Positions 8,487 to 16,255 of a stretch of DNA of 53,584 nt are shown piece by piece. The stretch is from an uncultured Oscillibacter sp. Its GTDB lineage: Bacteria > Bacillota > Clostridia > Oscillospirales > Oscillospiraceae. How positions within the stretch are numbered: the stretch's first letter is position 1; each line of letters starts with the position of its first letter. The notes beneath the pieces are model-generated. The model did no database searches. It was not told the DNA's origin and worked only from the letters and a program-made list of their open reading frames with translations. Both the position numbers and the translations under genes were made by a program. Location of the stretch: NCBI RefSeq assembly GCF_947654275.1, contig NZ_CANTJS010000020.1:1-53584 (forward strand), read 5' to 3'.

Positions 8487-9052
8487 GGAATCGCCACCTC
8501 CTCCCCCGGGTAGATCAGATTCGGGTTCTTGATCTGTGGATTGGCCGCTTTCAGCGCCGCCAGCGTCACGCCGTAGCGCCGGGCAATGCCCCACAGGGTG
8601 TCCCCTTTCTTCACGGTGTGCCGGAGGGCCCCCGCCTCCCCGGCCTGACCGCTCTCCGGCGCGCCGCTCTCCTGAATCTCCCGCAGTCCCCCGCCGTATC
8701 CGCCCCAGTCCTCCCAGAACTCGAAGCGGTAGCGCACATAGTCCGGCAGAGGCTGTTCCGCCGCCTCCAGCGCCGTGAAATAGGCCCGTTCCGTCTGCCA
8801 CACCGGATGGACCAGCAGCCCCGGCCCCTCCTGGCGGAACACCGCCGCCAGCTCCCGAAACCGCTCATAGGCCCCCGGCCCGGCAAAGGTCCCCTCTCCC
8901 CGCAGCACCCGGCAGGCCCTGCCCAGGTCCTGGAGCACGCAGCCCCCGAAGGGTGCCTGATGGACGGCAATCCGCCGCCGGTACTCCACCGTATAGACCT
9001 CCGGATTGTGGGGCCAGGTGAAGTCCTTAAACCGCATGGGCGTCAGCCGCAC
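8483..9052 (-). CDS. LysM-domain tail protein (XkdP-like)
   Basis: This 189-residue protein joins an N-terminal gpU/XkdP-type domain (residues 1-~115) to a C-terminal LysM domain (~142-189: HTVKKGDTLWGIARRYG, then ANPQIKNPNLIYPGEEV). LysM binds peptidoglycan, and XkdP-like proteins sit near the tube-baseplate junction. A GTG start at 9052 follows a GGGGGGAGGGG ribosome site; an ATG five codons on is an alternative. It is the only cell-wall-binding element of the cluster. Confidence 0.85.
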   Translation of the reverse strand: MRLTPMRFKDFTWPHNPEVYTVEYRRRIAVHQAPFGGCVLQDLGRACRVLRGEGTFAGPGAYERFRELAAVFRQEGPGLLVHPVWQTERAYFTALEAAEQPLPDYVRYRFEFWEDWGGYGGGLREIQESGAPESGQAGEAGALRHTVKKGDTLWGIARRYGVTLAALKAANPQIKNPNLIYPGEEVAIP

Positions 9053-9086
9053 GCCCCTCCCCCCTTTTCTCTCAGCTCATCAGATG

Positions 9087-9737
9087 TCAATAAATGGCAA
9101 AGCCTCCGTCATACCGCCGGGCATCCCGCTGGACGGCCAGGGAGATGGCCCTTGCCGCCTCCCGCTCCGCCTCTCCGCCTCCGGAGAGGCGTCCCTCCTC
9201 CGCCCGGAGCACGGGGGACAACCATTGTTCCCCCGCCTCCCGGGGTCCGGCGGAGGACCGGAGCCCGGCGGCAAAAAACCGGACGTCCCCCGGCGTCTCC
9301 GGGCCGAACTCCTCCGGCCGGAGCAGAACGGCCTGTCCCGTCTCCGTCCCGCTCTCTGCCGTTCCCTTCTCCGCCGTCCCGTTTTTCGCCGCCACGTTCC
9401 TCGCCGTCCCGTTCCTCGCCGCCACGTTCCTCGCCGTCTCGTTCTCCGCCGTTTCCGTTGGGGGAGCGCCTGTCCCTCCGCCCCCCGTCCCGGACTCCGT
9501 CCGGAGAAAAAACCATCCCCCCTCCGCCCTCCGGACCGCGGTCAGGCCGGCGGCCTCCCCCTCAGCCGCCGGGGTTCGGAGCGTCCCGGCCTGCCGGCCT
9601 CCGCCCGCCCAGGCCGCCCCTTGTTCCTGCCTGCCGCCGCCGGGGGACCGGAGGGAGGATTCCTCCTCTTTCTCCCCCAGCAGCAGCGCCGCCAGGGCAG
9701 CCCGCTGCCGCTCCAGCTCCCAGCCCGCGTAGTCCAT
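9087..9737 (-). CDS. Repetitive protein in the tape-measure slot
   Basis: The gene lies between the tail chaperone and the LysM protein, where PBSX and similar phages keep a tape-measure gene of many hundreds of codons. Here the product has only 216 residues. It is hydrophilic and Gly/Ala/Glu-rich, with about seven pentapeptide repeats (ENETA, RNVAA, RNGTA, RNVAA, KNGTA, EKGTA, ESGTE) near residues 98-132, encoded by 15/30-bp DNA repeats at about 9360-9460. The N-terminus (WELERQRAALAALLLG) is helical. I do not recognise a family. The ATG at 9737 is preferred over the GTG at 9746 by spacing to AAGGAG. It may be a mini tape measure, a remnant, or another protein. Confidence 0.6.
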   Translation of the reverse strand: MDYAGWELERQRAALAALLLGEKEEESSLRSPGGGRQEQGAAWAGGGRQAGTLRTPAAEGEAAGLTAVRRAEGGWFFLRTESGTGGGGTGAPPTETAENETARNVAARNGTARNVAAKNGTAEKGTAESGTETGQAVLLRPEEFGPETPGDVRFFAAGLRSSAGPREAGEQWLSPVLRAEEGRLSGGGEAEREAARAISLAVQRDARRYDGGFAIY

Positions 9738-9742
9738 GGCCC

Positions 9743-10060
9743 TCACGCTCCTTCCAGCACCCGGAAGCGCGCCGGGTCAAATTCGGGATTCTTTTCCTCT
9801 GCCTCCGTCTCCGGCCCGGGGGCCCCGCCCCCCTCCGACAGACGCCGCAGCAGCCGTTCCATCTCCCGGCCCGTCAGGTCCGCCAGGGCCTCGTCCTCGC
9901 TGCCGTAGACCCGCTTCCCCTGGAACCGGCAGGCCTCCATGAGGATGCGCACGTTGCACAGCAGCACCCGTTCCAGGGGGTCCTCGATGCCCCTGGTCTC
10001 TCTCCACAGCTCCAGCAGACGGCCTGCCGTCAGCCCTCTCAGCTCGTCCATCTCTCTCAT
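9743..10060 (-). CDS. Tail assembly chaperone-like protein (XkdN position)
   Basis: The 105-residue acidic, helical protein follows the tube gene (ATGA overlap) as XkdN/gpG-type tape-measure chaperones do. Key blocks are LTAGRLLELWRETRG and LERVLLCNVRILMEACRF with a Lys-Glu rich C-terminal tail. No slippery sequence for a programmed frameshift is apparent, and the next gene starts separately 5 bases after the stop. Assignment is by position and size. Confidence 0.6.
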   Translation of the reverse strand: MREMDELRGLTAGRLLELWRETRGIEDPLERVLLCNVRILMEACRFQGKRVYGSEDEALADLTGREMERLLRRLSEGGGAPGPETEAEEKNPEFDPARFRVLEGA

Positions 10061-10440
10061 GCCGTGGTCTCGATCCGCTTGGCCGCCACCACGGTGACCT
10101 TCTCCGCCACCATGGCGTTAAGCTGGCCTTCCTCCCGCACGGCGCTCCACTGGCAGCCGCTGTAGATGACGCGCCGGTCCGGCTTGCAGATGACCAGGGA
10201 GAAGTCCGCCAGGTCATAGAAGTTGATGCCGTCGGATACGGCGCTGTCCGTGGCGTAGAGCCGGGTCAGCTCCAGGGTGTACTGCTTCTGTCCCTCGATG
10301 GTGGCCACCGGCTCGCTCTCGCCGAAGGCCTCCACGCTCTGGGAGGATTTTGTGGCCCGGGCGGTGTAACTCTGCACCACCGCCACCTTTTTCCCGTCCA
10401 TCTCCAGATAGATGTCCGCGCTGGTGGGAAATCCCGTCAT
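10057..10440 (-). CDS. Phage tail tube protein (XkdM-like)
   Basis: This 127-residue beta-rich protein matches XkdM/tail tube proteins of PBSX-like phages: MTGFPTSADIYLEMDGKKVA at the start, then QSYTARATKSSQSVEAFGE (~24-42) and a C-terminal YSGCQWSAVREEG strand pair. Six copies per ring would form the inner conduit inside the sheath. It starts at an ATG just after GGAGGACT and directly follows the sheath gene (12-base gap), the normal order. Confidence 0.87.
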   Translation of the reverse strand: MTGFPTSADIYLEMDGKKVAVVQSYTARATKSSQSVEAFGESEPVATIEGQKQYTLELTRLYATDSAVSDGINFYDLADFSLVICKPDRRVIYSGCQWSAVREEGQLNAMVAEKVTVVAAKRIETTA

Positions 10441-10452
10441 AGTCCGTCCTCC

Positions 10453-11508
10453 TTAAATCGTGATGTGTACCGTCAGGTGGATTTGATTCAGCCCGTGGGC
10501 CACGGAAAAACCGAACTCCACCAGGCACACCGTGGGGTCCTCCTCCGAGGGGCATACCGTCACCCCGTCATAGCCGTCGATGATTTCCGCCGCCAGCTTC
10601 CGTTCCAGCTCCACGATGACCTGGGAGCGGATGGCCGCCCGGCCCCTGGCGTTGTTCTTGCCCCGGACGAACTTGCTCCGCAGAGCCGCCCGCACCGCCG
10701 GAATCACGTCGTCCGCCACCAGAATGGTGGTCAGCTCCCTCCAGGAGGCGTCGGGCCCGCCGCCGCTGACGGTCCGGGTGGTGATGCCCCGCACCGGGGA
10801 CACCGCGCCCCCCACGCACTCCAGCGGGGTCACGCCGCCCCGGACCAGCAGGTCAATCTGGTTGTCGTCATAGTCCTCGCTGAGGCCGCAGAGCCCCCGG
10901 ATTTCCGCGCCGTTCAGGGGGACCGCCGGGTCCCCCGACGCGGCGATCACCGCCGCGGCCGCCGCCGCGGCGAACACGCCGGGGAGCCGGTTTCCCCCGC
11001 TGTCCAGGGCGTCGGGCCCCACCAGAACCACCCGCTCACTGTTCAGCTCCTTTGCCCGCCGGATCAGCTCCTCCACGCTGTCGCCGTCGCCGCCCACCAC
11101 GGCGATGCGCTCCCGCCGGGCGGCGGAGGCGCTCTCCACCGCCGTCCGCAGCGCCTGCTGCACCTCTGTCTGGGCGCTGTCGCAGACGACGATCTGAACG
11201 TCCTTCTTCTCCAGGGCGTCAAAGGTCTCCTGATAGTCCTCAAGACTCCCTCCGTCCGCCACCCGGACCGCCGTCACCGCTCCGGCCCCGGCGGTGAACA
11301 GCAGCCGCAGCAGGGTGCTCATGCTCTGGTCCTCGCCGAAGACGGACACGCCTGCGGCATAGCCCGTCACCGTCACCGGCACGCCCACGTCTCCCCGGGC
11401 GGCCCGGGCCGCCACGCCGACGGTTCTGGCCGCCCTTCCTCCGGAGACCGCCGCCGAGGTGTCATATACGGAATAGACCCCCGGCCTCTCATGCACCATT
11501 TTCTTCAA
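10453..11508 (-). CDS. Phage tail sheath protein (XkdK-like)
   Basis: The 351-residue protein has the sheath N-terminus that reads RPGVYSVYDTSAAVSGGRAARTVGV in blocks, the central subtilisin-like domain with EDQSMSTLLRLLFTAGAGAV (~58-77) and a C-terminal domain ending FGFSVAHGLNQIHLTVHI, typical of the terminal strand that hooks to neighbouring subunits. This shows the tail is contractile. A TTG start at 11508 follows AAGGGG and overlaps the upstream stop; an ATG three codons later is possible. Its length is at the short end for sheaths but normal for XkdK-like ones. Confidence 0.9.
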   Translation of the reverse strand: MKKMVHERPGVYSVYDTSAAVSGGRAARTVGVAARAARGDVGVPVTVTGYAAGVSVFGEDQSMSTLLRLLFTAGAGAVTAVRVADGGSLEDYQETFDALEKKDVQIVVCDSAQTEVQQALRTAVESASAARRERIAVVGGDGDSVEELIRRAKELNSERVVLVGPDALDSGGNRLPGVFAAAAAAAVIAASGDPAVPLNGAEIRGLCGLSEDYDDNQIDLLVRGGVTPLECVGGAVSPVRGITTRTVSGGGPDASWRELTTILVADDVIPAVRAALRSKFVRGKNNARGRAAIRSQVIVELERKLAAEIIDGYDGVTVCPSEEDPTVCLVEFGFSVAHGLNQIHLTVHITI

Positions 11509-11996
11509 GCTCTCAAAACCCCTTTCAGTTGAAAGTCCAAAAATACCCCTCCGTCCTCCTCCGCCTGGGCCAGGAACAGCGCCTCACAGCCCAGCTGCCC
11601 CCGCCGGAGGAACATCCCCGTCGTCTTTTCCCAGGTCAGGCCCTCCCAGCGGAGCTCGCCGGGCCGGATGCCCTCAGGCAGACCCTCCAGCAGAGCGGAG
11701 GCGGCGGCTTCCGTTCCCGCCTCGCAGTCCGCCGCCCGCTCCGCCCGGAGCTCCACGGTGACAGCGCCTGTCAGGCGCTTTCCGTAGAGCTCATGGGTCC
11801 TGCCGCTGCCGTCCCGCCGCTCTCCCAGATAGCCGCAGAAGCCCAGGGCCTTTCCCTCGGCGGCGCCTACGGCCACCGTGGCCACAGCCCCCGGATACCT
11901 CCCCGCCGCCCGGTCGGGAAAAGCGGCCTCCGCCGTCAGTCCCGCCTGCCCCAGCGCTTTTATCACCGCGTCCCGGATTTGTGTCAGTTCCCGCAT
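11505..11996 (-). CDS. Phage tail completion/connector protein (XkdJ-like)
   Basis: The 163-residue protein precedes the sheath gene and overlaps it by 4 bases. It starts MRELTQIRDAVIKALGQAG, the usual helix of tail terminator or neck proteins, and has a mid-part with RLTGAVTVELRAE and a C-terminal strand FLDFQLKGVL. I infer a tail terminator or head-tail joining role from order (XkdJ slot). The ATG at 11996 follows GGGAGAGGG; the frame upstream is a shadow of the previous gene. Confidence 0.6.
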   Translation of the reverse strand: MRELTQIRDAVIKALGQAGLTAEAAFPDRAAGRYPGAVATVAVGAAEGKALGFCGYLGERRDGSGRTHELYGKRLTGAVTVELRAERAADCEAGTEAAASALLEGLPEGIRPGELRWEGLTWEKTTGMFLRRGQLGCEALFLAQAEEDGGVFLDFQLKGVLRA

Positions 11997-12310
11997 ACCG
12001 TTTCCCTCTCCCGTTCCAGCACGGCCCGCCAGTGGCTCAGCGCCCCGCCGATGTACAGGGGCCGTCCGCTCCGGACCCGGAACGCCGTCCCGTTCCAGAC
12101 CACCGTGTCCCCGGTCTCCGCCGCCGCCCGGCCCAGATAGAGCCACAGCCGCCCGTCCAGCCGTCCCAGAGGGGTTTCCGCCTCCGGGCAGCTCTCGTCC
12201 CGCTCCCGCACCGGCTGGATGAAGGCCTGGACGGTCTGCCGCCGTCCCTCCCGGCACAGCTCCGCTGTCTGGCCCCATCGCTCCAGAATGGCCTCCACCT
12301 GTCCCGTCAT
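11984..12310 (-). CDS. Small head-tail joining protein (XkdI/XkdH-like)
   Basis: The predicted product has 108 residues: an N-terminal helix (MTGQVEAILERWGQTAEL), a short beta barrel with LWLYLGRAAAETGDTVVWNGTAFRVRSG (blocks) and GGALSHWRAVLERE at the end. The small beta barrel plus position between connector and terminator proteins fits a head-closure stopper. It overlaps both neighbours (ATGA upstream). Family is not certain. Confidence 0.6.
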   Translation of the reverse strand: MTGQVEAILERWGQTAELCREGRRQTVQAFIQPVRERDESCPEAETPLGRLDGRLWLYLGRAAAETGDTVVWNGTAFRVRSGRPLYIGGALSHWRAVLERERETVCGN

Positions 12311-12669
12311 CCCCGGACCCCCTTCAAAAACAGGTCTCCCGGCGAAACGTAGGGGGACATCAGCCGTTCCGCCGTCCGCTCCAGACTCCGGGCGGCGGCC
12401 TGCCGCTCCCCTCCCCCCGGGCCCCTGACGGAGATGTCCCCGGCGGTGAAGGATACGGCGGCGGTCCCCTGTCCCGCCGTGAAGCCGGCGGCGGCGGTGC
12501 AGGCGGCGGCGCAGAGAAAGGCCGGCTCGCAGTCCTCCGCCGTCGTCCCCCGGGGCAGGCGGCTCTCCCAGCAGGCCTGAGCCGCGGCGCAGAGCAGCGC
12601 CAGCGCCGGCAGGTCCGCCTCCCCGGCCCTGGACAGAGTCCGGGCCATTTCCAAAATGCGCTCCTCCAT
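12307..12669 (-). CDS. Head-tail connector protein (gp6/XkdH-like)
   Basis: The 120-residue, Ala- and Cys-rich helical protein directly follows the capsid gene, where the gp6-like adaptor lies. It ends in a conserved-looking SPYVSPGDLFLKGVRG. Residues 24-50 carry several Cys (ALLCAAAQACWESRL, AFLCAAACTAAAGF), which is unusual for a connector. The ATG at 12669 overlaps the capsid stop (TGATG); a GTG one codon before is an alternative. Confidence 0.6.
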   Translation of the reverse strand: MEERILEMARTLSRAGEADLPALALLCAAAQACWESRLPRGTTAEDCEPAFLCAAACTAAAGFTAGQGTAAVSFTAGDISVRGPGGGERQAAARSLERTAERLMSPYVSPGDLFLKGVRG

Positions 12670-13682
12670 CACGACAGCGACAGCACCTTGGAGGCCCCGG
12701 GGAACAGCTTGGCGAAGCCGGAGATGGAGGTAATGGCCGCCCGCTCCAGCTGCCGGTCGATGAGCTTGTCGTACTCCACCAGGATTTCACTGCCCGAAAC
12801 CTGCTCCAGGGCATAGTGCTTGTCCAGCCCGATGAGGGTGCCCGCCGGCATGGCGGAGGAGCGCAGCAGCCGGGCTCCCAGGGGGGTGGTCAGCGCCCCG
12901 GTGCCCTGGAAGTTCAGCCCCGTCAGGGGGTTCTGGAACTCCGGCAGCTTCAGCATGGCCAGCATCATGTCCCCGCTCACCAGCAGCGTATTCATGGAAT
13001 AGGGGTCGAAGCGGCTCCAGAAATCCAGAAGCGCCTCATAGCTCAGCGTCTTGCCCGCCGGGCGAATCACCTCCGCCGGGTTCTGGTTGCCGTCGCCGTT
13101 CCGCAGCACCTCAATGGCGTCCTGGAGATGCATCCGCCCGATGTACGCGCCGATCTGCCGCAGCATCACGGAGAAGAGGTCCAGCCGCTGAAAGCGGATG
13201 GCCTCATAGGAGGCCACCAGCATCCGCCCCCGCTTGTGGAGCCGCACCAGGTTCTCCTGGGTCCGCAGGGTGGTCCTGGGAATCTGGGCCCCCTCCTCCA
13301 CCCGGCGGAGCTGTTTTTCCTCCTCGGTGGGGACGGAGGCGATGGACCGGTAATCCATCCCGTCAAACCGGGTGGTCACGGCGGTGATGTGGGGCAGGAT
13401 GCCCTCCTCCTCCAGTCCCTGGCGCACCACCCGGGACACGAACTCGGGGAACAGCACGGCGGACTCGGTGGTGTGGAAAAACTTCTCCACCTGGTCGCTC
13501 CCCGGCCCCTTCACATGGATGTCAAAGCGCTTCAGCTGCCGCTGAAAGGCGTCCATTCCCTCCAGCGGGGTGCCCTGATAGGCCTCGCTGGGGTCCAGCT
13601 CCTCCAGCGTCCGGGCGAAGCTGCATCCGCTGCGGCCATACATGCCCTTTTCCAGTTTCACGTTCTCATAATGATAGCTCAT
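12669..13682 (-). CDS. Major capsid protein (XkdG-like)
   Basis: The 337-residue protein is the probable HK97-fold capsid subunit. It starts MSYHYENVKLEKGMYG after AGGAGG (9-base spacing). It holds FHTTESAVLFPEFVSRVVRQGLEE (blocks, ~residues 70-93), YRSIASVPTEEEKQLRRVEEG (~114-134) and a C-terminal domain with LIGLDKHYALEQVSGSEILVEYDKLIDRQLE, all consistent with phage capsid families of XkdG type. There is no scaffold gene, as the upstream protease and N-terminal region may suffice. The open frame upstream of the ATG is a shadow. Confidence 0.85.
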   Translation of the reverse strand: MSYHYENVKLEKGMYGRSGCSFARTLEELDPSEAYQGTPLEGMDAFQRQLKRFDIHVKGPGSDQVEKFFHTTESAVLFPEFVSRVVRQGLEEEGILPHITAVTTRFDGMDYRSIASVPTEEEKQLRRVEEGAQIPRTTLRTQENLVRLHKRGRMLVASYEAIRFQRLDLFSVMLRQIGAYIGRMHLQDAIEVLRNGDGNQNPAEVIRPAGKTLSYEALLDFWSRFDPYSMNTLLVSGDMMLAMLKLPEFQNPLTGLNFQGTGALTTPLGARLLRSSAMPAGTLIGLDKHYALEQVSGSEILVEYDKLIDRQLERAAITSISGFAKLFPGASKVLSLS

Positions 13683-13696
13683 ATATGCGTCCCTCC

Positions 13697-14041
13697 TCAC
13701 AGTACAAAGGTCACGGTTTCGCCGTCCGTGTCCGCCACCAGATACTTCCGTCCGCTGTCCGCGGCCTGGACGCCGCCCCTGCCGTCGGCGGCCAGACCGG
13801 TCCAGCCCAGGGCCGGCGCGGTTCCCGTAAAGGCCGCTGTCACCATGCCCCCCAGGGCCACGGCGCAGGCCCTGCCGTCCCGGCCCGCCGTCAGGGCCAC
13901 GCCGCAGAAGTCCTCCCCGGCGGCGCAGGGCGCCACGGTGCCGCCGCCGCTGATTTTCACCACCTGTCCCGCCTGCACGCCGTCGCAGGCGAAGGTGGCC
14001 GACCACTGCCCGATTCCCTCAAATGAATGATTTCCGCTCAT
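13697..14041 (-). CDS. Capsid decoration-like protein (DUF2190 type)
   Basis: The 114-residue beta-rich protein lies just before the capsid gene with a 14-base gap, where decoration or stabilising proteins are coded. Blocks such as GQVVKISGGGTVAPCAAGEDFCGVALTAGRDG and ACAVALGGMVTAAFTG (read as short parts) follow the DUF2190/RecA-like capsid-fibre pattern. Two Cys near residues 39 and 46 could bind metal. ATG at 14041 follows AAGGAGGAC. A 121-base gap with no feature separates it from the protease gene. Confidence 0.6.
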   Translation of the reverse strand: MSGNHSFEGIGQWSATFACDGVQAGQVVKISGGGTVAPCAAGEDFCGVALTAGRDGRACAVALGGMVTAAFTGTAPALGWTGLAADGRGGVQAADSGRKYLVADTDGETVTFVL

Positions 14042-14162
14042 GCTCGTCCTCCTTTTCCGTCTTCTCTGATCTATCCTCTATCCCAACGGCTCCGCCGCCG
14101 CTGTGACCAAACCTCTGCCCCGGAGGGCATTCCAGGCCCTCGGACCGTCGCTTCCCCTCCGA

Positions 14163-15011
14163 TTAAACCAGAAACGCCTCGTCCCTCTCCCGCTCCGCCG
14201 GCTCCCGCCGCCGCAGCTGAGGGGGCACGGGGAAGCGCCGGGCCGCCCGTATCTCAAAGGCCTTCTTCAGCTCCAGCAGCTCCGGTTCCTCCATTCGCTC
14301 CGCCGCCCCGGCGAAGACCCGGCCCTCCGGCCCGTCGTCCGCCAGCATGGCCAGGCGCGCCACCTCCCGCCGCAGCTCCCGGAGGTATTTCCGTCCCAGC
14401 TCCGCCTGCTTTTGCAGAAGGAGGTCCCCCTCCCCCGCCTGACGGAAGCGCTTCAGCACCCCCGCGCCCCTCTGAGCGGGCACCGCCACGAAAGACCACT
14501 CATAGGCGTCCCTGGGTTCTCTCAGCTCGAAGTAGCACAGCTTCCCACCGTAGACCTGCCCCCGCACGTGCCGGCAGCTTCCGTCTTCAGCGCCGCAGAC
14601 GGAACAGACGCTTCTGCCCATGCTGCATCCAACGCTGACCTCCTTTTTGATGCCCCCCTCGATTTCAGCGATGAGGTCCGCGTTTTTCTCCGTCCGCAGC
14701 AGATAGGCCCAGCCCTTCAGCCAGCGGCAGCCGTCCCCCGCCGCCGTGGCCCTGGCCGGTTCCTCCACCACCTCGGTCCGGTAGATGCGGGCCGCCTGGC
14801 CTCGGGCGGTCCACTGATGGTCAAAGATGCCGCTCTTTCCCAGCAGCAGCCGCCCCAGTCCTTCCAGAGCCTCCCCGTCGAAGCGCTCATAATCCCGGTC
14901 CACCTCGTTGTCGCACAGGCGCAGGGTGAAGGTGTAAACCTGTTCCGGCTTCAGCTCCGCCCTGGCCAGGCGGTTGATCTGTTCCATGTCCTCTCTTGTC
15001 ACGTCCGCCAT
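14163..15011 (-). CDS. Prohead protease-like protein (XkdF family)
   Basis: The 282-residue protein sits between portal and capsid, the XkdF position. A His in IFDHQWTARG (~residue 64) and a Ser in KKEVSVGCSMG (~125) match the catalytic His and Ser of HK97-type prohead proteases. Just after the Ser comes a Cys cluster, C-x6-C-x2-C-x6-C-R-H, which could bind zinc; I believe XkdF relatives share it. The C-terminal third is Arg/Glu-rich coiled coil that may act as scaffold. ATG at 15011 follows AGAGGGGGACGG. Confidence 0.72.
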   Translation of the reverse strand: MADVTREDMEQINRLARAELKPEQVYTFTLRLCDNEVDRDYERFDGEALEGLGRLLLGKSGIFDHQWTARGQAARIYRTEVVEEPARATAAGDGCRWLKGWAYLLRTEKNADLIAEIEGGIKKEVSVGCSMGRSVCSVCGAEDGSCRHVRGQVYGGKLCYFELREPRDAYEWSFVAVPAQRGAGVLKRFRQAGEGDLLLQKQAELGRKYLRELRREVARLAMLADDGPEGRVFAGAAERMEEPELLELKKAFEIRAARRFPVPPQLRRREPAERERDEAFLV

Positions 15012-15081
15012 ATCCGTCCCCCTCTTTCTCACGTTTTTCCCGTTTTCCCTTTCAGCTGTTCGGCCTCTTCCGGTCGGAGTC

Positions 15082-16227
15082 TCAAAGCGCCTCCGCCCGG
15101 TCGTTCTCCAGCTTCAGCTTCCTGGCCTGCTCCCGGTAGAGCGCCGCCCGGGCCTCCTCCACCTGGTCCTGCAGATTGATGTCGTCCCATACCGCCTCAA
15201 ATCCGCAGGCATAGCCGTGCATCCGCAGCCACAGCCGGCAGACCCGTTCCACCGCCGGCGTCAGGGTCCGGCGGATGGCGGTGATTTCCGTGGTCAGCAG
15301 GTCCGCCTGCTGGGCGCTCATGCGCTCGGTGGAATTCCAGCTCAGCCCCAGCATAAAGGGCGGGATGCCGGTTTTGGACACGATCTGCTCCAGAATCTGC
15401 CGCACCGGTATCTGACTGTCCAGCAGAGGGGCGTCTGCGCCGATGACCTTGATGTCCACGTCCCCCACGGCCACGAAGTCCCGGACGCTGCCGTTCCTGG
15501 TGTCCTCCATGGCCCGGGACCACTCCCCGGCCAGCATCCGCCCCCGCTGGGCGGCGTCGCCCTCGCTGTTTCTGCACGTCACGGCAAAGCGCATGTTTCC
15601 GCAGCGCTCCCAGTTGACGCCGACGGTGTGGTAGATTTTCATCAGGATATCCGCCATGAAGGGCAGAGACCGCAGCAGCGACACGCCGCAGGGGTTCCCC
15701 GTCTCCGGGTTCAGCGGCGTGAACAGCAGCAGATTCTGATAGGGCAGCGCCTCCATCTGCCCCGTCTCGCCGGGTCCGCAGATGGTGAAGTCCAGGGGGC
15801 TGTCCCCCTCCCGAATCTCGATGTCCTCCACCCGCCCGCAAACCAGGGCGGCGATGTCCCGGTTTCCCGCCGCCGGCACGATTTCCCCGATGGCCCGCCC
15901 GCAGGTCAGCAGAGCGTCCAGGTAGCAGTCCAGAAAGGCGTTGATTCCCGCCTGTCCCCGTCCCGCCGGAACGGTCCGCAGAAACTCGTTCAGCTCCGCT
16001 TCCGCCTGCCGGTCGCCGCACGCCGCCCTCACGCCTCCGGTCATGCGGATGAGCTTGTAGACGGCGGCGTCTACCACCGGCACCGCCTCCCGCACCGCCC
16101 GGTAGAGGCGGATTTCCCCCCGGCTCAGGGGCCCGTAGTCCCGCAGCAGCCCAAAGGGGTGGCGGCTGTTCTCCCGCAGCTGAGCGGCGGCGGCCCTTGG
16201 CTCCTGCCGTTTTTTCAGCCAGCGCAC
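15082..16227 (-). CDS. Phage portal protein (XkdE-like)
   Basis: The 381-residue protein forms the dodecameric DNA gate. Diagnostic stretches are SRGEIRLYRAVREAVPVVDAAVYKL (~35-59, blocks), VNWERCGNMRFAVTC, and near the C-terminus SKTGIPPFMLGLSWNSTERMSAQQADLL, which is typical of PBSX-type portals. A GTG start at 16227 follows AGGAG. It is separated from terminase by 28 bases. The length is that of compact portals. Confidence 0.87.
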   Translation of the reverse strand: MRWLKKRQEPRAAAAQLRENSRHPFGLLRDYGPLSRGEIRLYRAVREAVPVVDAAVYKLIRMTGGVRAACGDRQAEAELNEFLRTVPAGRGQAGINAFLDCYLDALLTCGRAIGEIVPAAGNRDIAALVCGRVEDIEIREGDSPLDFTICGPGETGQMEALPYQNLLLFTPLNPETGNPCGVSLLRSLPFMADILMKIYHTVGVNWERCGNMRFAVTCRNSEGDAAQRGRMLAGEWSRAMEDTRNGSVRDFVAVGDVDIKVIGADAPLLDSQIPVRQILEQIVSKTGIPPFMLGLSWNSTERMSAQQADLLTTEITAIRRTLTPAVERVCRLWLRMHGYACGFEAVWDDINLQDQVEEARAALYREQARKLKLENDRAEAL

Positions 16228-16255
16228 CGTTTTCTCATCTCCTTTCTGTTCTCCC

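Noticed and set aside
9087..10060. Programmed frameshift in the tail chaperone
   Set aside because: No slippery heptamer is visible at the overlap and the next gene has its own start and ribosome site.
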